Below are positions 60,201 through 64,000 of a DNA stretch of 64,000 bases, piece after piece. The notes under the pieces were generated by a model, which saw only the letters and a program-made list of their open reading frames with translations, was not told where the DNA came from and searched no databases. Made by a program: the position numbers and the translations under genes. How positions within the stretch are numbered: the stretch's first letter is position 1; each line of letters begins with the position of its first letter. This DNA comes from Diphasiastrum complanatum (taxonomy: Eukaryota > Streptophyta > Lycopodiopsida > Lycopodiales > Lycopodiaceae): NCBI GenBank assembly GCA_029204225.1, contig CM055096.1, forward strand, positions 77,490,580 through 77,554,579, in the 5' to 3' direction.

Positions 60201-60900
60201 TCACAAAGGACTCCTTCAGGGTAACAAAAATCCTGGAGTTGATACATTTGGAGGCTCAAGATACTATATCACCTTCATTGATGATTTCAGTAAGTTTGCA
60301 GTTGTCTATTTCATCCACAACAAGTCAGAGACACTTGACAAATTTATAGAATGTGTAAATTGGGCAGAGACGTGGACTGAAAATAAATTCAGGCAGATAC
60401 GAACCAACAGAGGTGTAGAATATATTTCCAACCGATTTGTTGATTTCCGTAGCAGTTGCGACATCCTTCACAGGAAGACTGCAGCGTATACACCACAACA
60501 CAATGGCGTTGCTGAGAGGAAAAATAGAACTCTCATGGAAGCAACGTGATGCATGATGGCCTACTTAAAGGCATCAAGATCGTTATGGGCTGAAGCAGTA
60601 CCTACATCCACCTACCTATAGAACAAGATAGACAAATCTGGAATTCCTCACACTACTCCACATGAGGTGTGGTGGGGCAACAAACAAAACTCTCTCATGT
60701 ACGTATCTTCGGATGTGTAGCATATGCACACATTCTAAACAAGAAGAGAAAGAAGCTAGATGAAAAGGTGGAGCAAGGATTCCTTCTTGAGTGAATGGAT
60801 ACACAAAACGAAACCCAAGAGGATTCTCATTCGTGTTCGCACTCTCTTCGAACCTCTATTTCTCTGGTGTTCAATTGATATGTTTCTTAGCACGAGGCAA
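60197..60900 (+). pseudogene. Copia integrase remnant
   Basis: It contains PFTKDSFRVTKILELIHL, then after a frameshift GGSRYYITFIDDFSKFAVVY, TNRGVEYISNRFVDF and TAAYTPQHNGVAERKNRTLM. The second catalytic Asp (usually DRG or DNG) is Asn. In-frame stops follow the RTLMEAT segment. The left end abuts the GA run. Confidence 0.85.
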
Positions 60901-61309
60901 TCAGTTCGATGTACCCAAATAGAGTTCGATTCTGACTGGCGGCTACTGCTGCTTGATCAAATCTACAATCTTCCAGAGTGTAGACAGACACTACTGACCT
61001 ACATTCTTAAATTTGTTTAAGCATTCAACAAGAATGAGCCAGTGTGCTGAATTAAACCTCAGCATGGGGAGCCTTCTCTATCTTTCAGATAGTGTCCTCC
61101 CAAGACTTGGAAGGTTTTATTCTCCAAAAAATAAAAAACTTTACCTTTGGCCCCAGCTCAATCACAGCCAAATGTTATTTTTATTCAAAAAATTAATATT
61201 TGATTCACAAAAACGTGCCCAAAGTTTTTGCCCAAGTTTGTTTGATTGACACATGTTTCTTTATCCTATAAGTAATTTGCAGTTGTTCAAGGTTTCACAT
61301 GTTTTTTTA
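60901..61309. other. Unassigned sequence
   Basis: No domain recognised. Decayed copia or non-LTR sequence is possible. Confidence 0.35.
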
Positions 61310-61910
61310 TCCTGCAGGGTTGCACGTCCAGTTCCTCTCTTGCGTTTCAGCGATGACTTGTTTAGAACTGCCCTTTGAACCAGATTGGGACTTCCACATC
61401 CAATGTTAATTGGTCTCTCTAAGTGTTCATGTGGGCATGTGTTGGGTTCCTTGGGTACTCATTTTATGCAGTGCCCTTCAGGTGGAGAACATATTGTCTC
61501 ACATTATTCCATTCCTGATGCCCTTGCTGCTATTGCTCATGATAGTGCTTTTCATGTTGTTCGAGAACAGACACACATTTTACTAGGGCCTTTCTCACAA
61601 TCCTCACGACGTCGAGTTGACATTGTTCTCTCACGTGAGGGAGTTCGTACTCTAGGAGATGTCATTGCTGATCCCTCTCGTCAAGATTTCCTTAGTCGTT
61701 CTTCCACCACGCAAATGCATCTCACGCAACTCAAGAAAAGGAGCGAGATTTTAATGATCGCGCACCCGGTGAAGATTTCATCCCCTTTGCCTTGAAAACA
61801 TATGGTTGTTTTCACAAGAAATTTAATAATATTCTTCAATGGGCTCAGTTTGTAGGAGCGGCTTCTTCAAAGCTTCCTGCATACCTATTATTGGATTTAT
61901 TTAGTTAGTG
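61310..61910 (+). pseudogene. C-terminal restriction-like endonuclease of a non-LTR retroelement
   Basis: The frame from about 61322 gives PVPLLRFSDDLFRTAL, a TGA stop at 61376-61378 (probably a mutated CGA), then TRLGLPHPMLIGLSKCSCGH. GTHFMQC completes a C-x-C...H...C zinc site. SRRRVDIVLSREGVRTLGDV resembles the catalytic E/D region of PD-(D/E)XK-type endonucleases. After a frameshift near 61735 come KERDFNDRAPGEDFIPFALK and TYGCFHKKFN. This is the end of an RLE-type LINE (R2-like organisation) rather than an L1. The RT is missing. Confidence 0.6.
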
Positions 61911-63541
61911 ATTTACATCAGGCAGTTGGTTTTGAGTGATTAGCTTACTATTTTAAATTTTATTAAACTATTGATTAGCTTAATTCATTTTTGTCGTTCT
62001 CCGATATTATTTTAAATACTTTAATCTTCTTGTATGATCATGGGTTTTCCTATCATTTGCAGGGATATTACTTTCACATATATATGAGTCATACTAATTC
62101 TCTTAAAACATTTGCGTGGATGTGTGTGGTGCCCGCACATGCACACGCACATGCACATGCTCTAACGTTTGGAACCGCCAAAAAAATTGTTTGCCTGCTA
62201 GTGCTCTCATGACTGCACCTACACATCCAGCCTTTTTGAAACCGGCAAAGTTATTCCGGTGCATGTGTGCTGCTGACATCTAAAAAAAATGAAAAAAAAC
62301 TCTAAAACACTCGTCTGGCATTTGTCCATGCCACACGGCACACTGACGGCACGGTGGGGCCTACGGATTAATCACACGTCAAATTGAATAATCCGTAATC
62401 TGGAAAATATTTCCACATTTAAGAACACGACAGAGATTGAGGAGAAGCTTACTGTTTGGCAATGCAGGTTTCAAAACTTGAATAAACCCGGCGAGAGCTT
62501 AGTTTAGTTGCTTTCCCGATGCCAAACAGTTCCAAAAAAGTCAGAACCAATCAATTTTATGTACCAAATACGAGCTATTTCACATACATAAAATATATTA
62601 AGCATCAGAATGTACAAAAATGACAGCATTGCCAAAGACAAATACCACATATGTGAACTACGTCCTGCACAACCCGTGTATTATTGCTACTTTTAGAACA
62701 GCAAATCTTTTCCCTCTTCACTCAACAAGAATTCCCCATTGATCTTGTGACCAATAGTTTAATATTCACAAGGCAGGCTTTTCAATACTTTTTAACTGAA
62801 CTACCTTCACCATCCAAAGTCCAAAAACTACCAATAATTGGAATCTTGTAGTTTAGAGAATTGGACATTATTGTCTAAACTGCCCTTGTATTAGCTGTTA
62901 CCAATTTCAGATACCCAACATAAAGCTCTTTTGGGTTCACGTTTTTTTGTCGCCACTGCAATCAACCCATGTAATGTTATGTAAGAGCGTGTCCCTCCAC
63001 TGTCATGCAGTGGGCTAATGGGTTCAAAATCCTCTTGATCCAGCCAAGATCCAGCAGCTAATGCCCCACCTACTTTTGTAATGTGGTGGATATGTCTGCA
63101 TACTCACTCCACATGCATGGACGAGTCACGAAGCAGTATGTGATCTTTTCCTTGCTGCGCAATTCTAGCTCCCCATACTACTCGTCACCAAATTGGATAT
63201 GATTGGCAATTTCCTTCCACACGTTTCTATAGTTGCACCAAATTGGACGTCAGAGAGGGCTTTTGCCCAATAGAATCAAACCCAGTGCAGAAAAAGTTTT
63301 CGTGTGCGCATCCATACTCAAGCCTGTTGGGCGTTGAATCAACCCTTAAATTATACTCCTTTGTTGCAATACGCATAATAGATTGCTCGGTTGCTTGTTG
63401 ATCAGATATTGATTGTGCATTCTGTGAGATATAACTATCATTTTAGCAACCAATTCGTGTAGGAGTCCTCTTCAAAGGGAGGGCACACGGTTGAGGGTGT
63501 GAAGTTGAATCATCAAGGTAATTTCCAGTAAGCAATTGCTC
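61911..63541. other. Intergenic sequence, partly 3' flank of the glutaredoxin-like gene
   Basis: No transposon domain or gene recognised. A short CA-rich run (GCACACGCACATGCACATGC) lies near 62140. The part next to 63541 should hold the 3' UTR of the - strand gene. Confidence 0.4.
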
Positions 63542-63779
63542 TTAAGAGCAGATAGGGCACATTATCCACCCTTTCTTTTCGCATTCACTGCAAGATATTA
63601 CATCGCCTTCTTCAGTTTTAATAAGGCACATCCCGTTGCATCCCAGACACTGAAGAGTACGGGTTCCACCACAACACACACAAAGTGCTTTTATGTACTC
63701 TGATGAAAAAATTTGTAGCAACCTCTCAAGTGCTTTTGCCGTATGTAAAAGGCAAACTTCTTCTACACCTCCAATGTGC
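63542..63779 (-). CDS. Last exon of a glutaredoxin-domain protein with Cys-rich tail
   Basis: It starts after the acceptor TTGTTTCTACAG and uses 1 nt to complete a split codon, then 78 codons and TAA (63544-63542). It reads HIGGVEEVCLLHTAKALERL, LQIFSSEYIKAL, CVCCGGTRTLQCLGCNGMC, and ISCSECEKKGWIMCPICS at the end. The IGG-x-E-E-x-x-x-L-H block is the end of a glutaredoxin fold. The four CxxC pairs match the zinc-type tail of plant At5g39865-like (GRXCR1-related) proteins. In that family the tail is thought to bind metal; the cellular role is not settled. Upstream exons lie to the right of the window. Confidence 0.75.
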
Positions 63780-64000
63780 CTGTAGAAACAACAAGATCCA
63801 GAAACAATGCGAATTTAAGGCGATTCTTCAATCCAAAAAAACACTTTGTCTGCAAAATCTTAATTGTCAAGTCATGCAAAATGCGGCCATCTGCTCTATT
63901 CGCAGACAAATTTACTAGGTGCCACAGAAAATCAATCATATCCTGACCAGGCTAACTTTTGTTGAATGAAAGGTATCAAAAGCTTCAAGTACGTAACGCG
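63780..64000 (-). other. Intron of the glutaredoxin-domain gene
   Basis: The stretch ends (on the - strand) in the strong acceptor TCTTGTTGTTTCTACAG. No other exon is visible before the window edge. Confidence 0.6.

Noticed and set aside
63685-63918. + strand 77-codon ORF
   Set aside because: It runs antisense to the glutaredoxin-type exon, which has the conserved Cys pattern, a correct acceptor and a stop codon.

Overview
This is nuclear DNA of a plant, most likely a flowering plant with a large, repeat-rich genome. The main evidence is a typical plant three-repeat MYB gene (MYB3R) with GT-AG introns. It sits among plant-type copia, gypsy and L1 retroelements, small hAT-like elements with 8-bp target-site duplications, and (CT)n, (CA)n and (GA)n microsatellites. 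I cannot name the species.

Host genes. A MYB3R gene runs left to right from the window edge to 20490. Eight exons are visible, from the middle of MYB repeat R1 to the stop codon; the 5' exon(s) lie left of the window. The R2R3 domain and the large effector exon are compact (3453-6113). A 12.7-kb intron full of transposon debris separates them from the last four exons (18840-20490). At the far right, 63542-63779 (- strand) is the last exon of a gene whose product resembles the Cys-rich tail of plant glutaredoxin-domain proteins. I see no other host gene.

Layout. 1-2674: gag-protease end, leader and LTR of a gypsy element on the - strand, inside a MYB3R intron. 6114-18839: big intron with gypsy and copia remnants, one foldback and three hAT-like miniature elements. 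20491-31864: LINE fragments, a 1.5-kb repeat that is the inverted partner of one in the big intron, a gypsy integrase remnant, a copia LTR and a duplicated GATCC-rich block. 31865-37633: a composite insertion made of a miniature LTR element (TRIM) and an inverted pair of copia derivatives. It appears to split a LINE, whose RT part lies at 37634-38505 and zinc-finger part at 30908-31864. 38506-45023: copia LTR elements, including a complete gag-protease-only element with two LTRs. 45024-52068: mostly unassigned DNA and a copia deletion derivative. 52352-53816: another LTR and leader. 53817-60196: an unusual retroelement with two direct repeats of about 1.65 kb flanking a decayed reverse transcriptase that looks Penelope-like. 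60197-61910: a copia integrase remnant, then a restriction-like-endonuclease domain of a non-LTR retroelement.

Most notable: (1) the 0.4-kb TRIM at 31865-32269, whose two LTRs each carry a tRNA-like sequence with Pol III A- and B-box motifs; (2) the Penelope-like element, whose flanking repeats each hold a roughly regular array of small hairpins built on CCATCGCTGG. The other transposon sequence is mostly ordinary decayed plant repeat.
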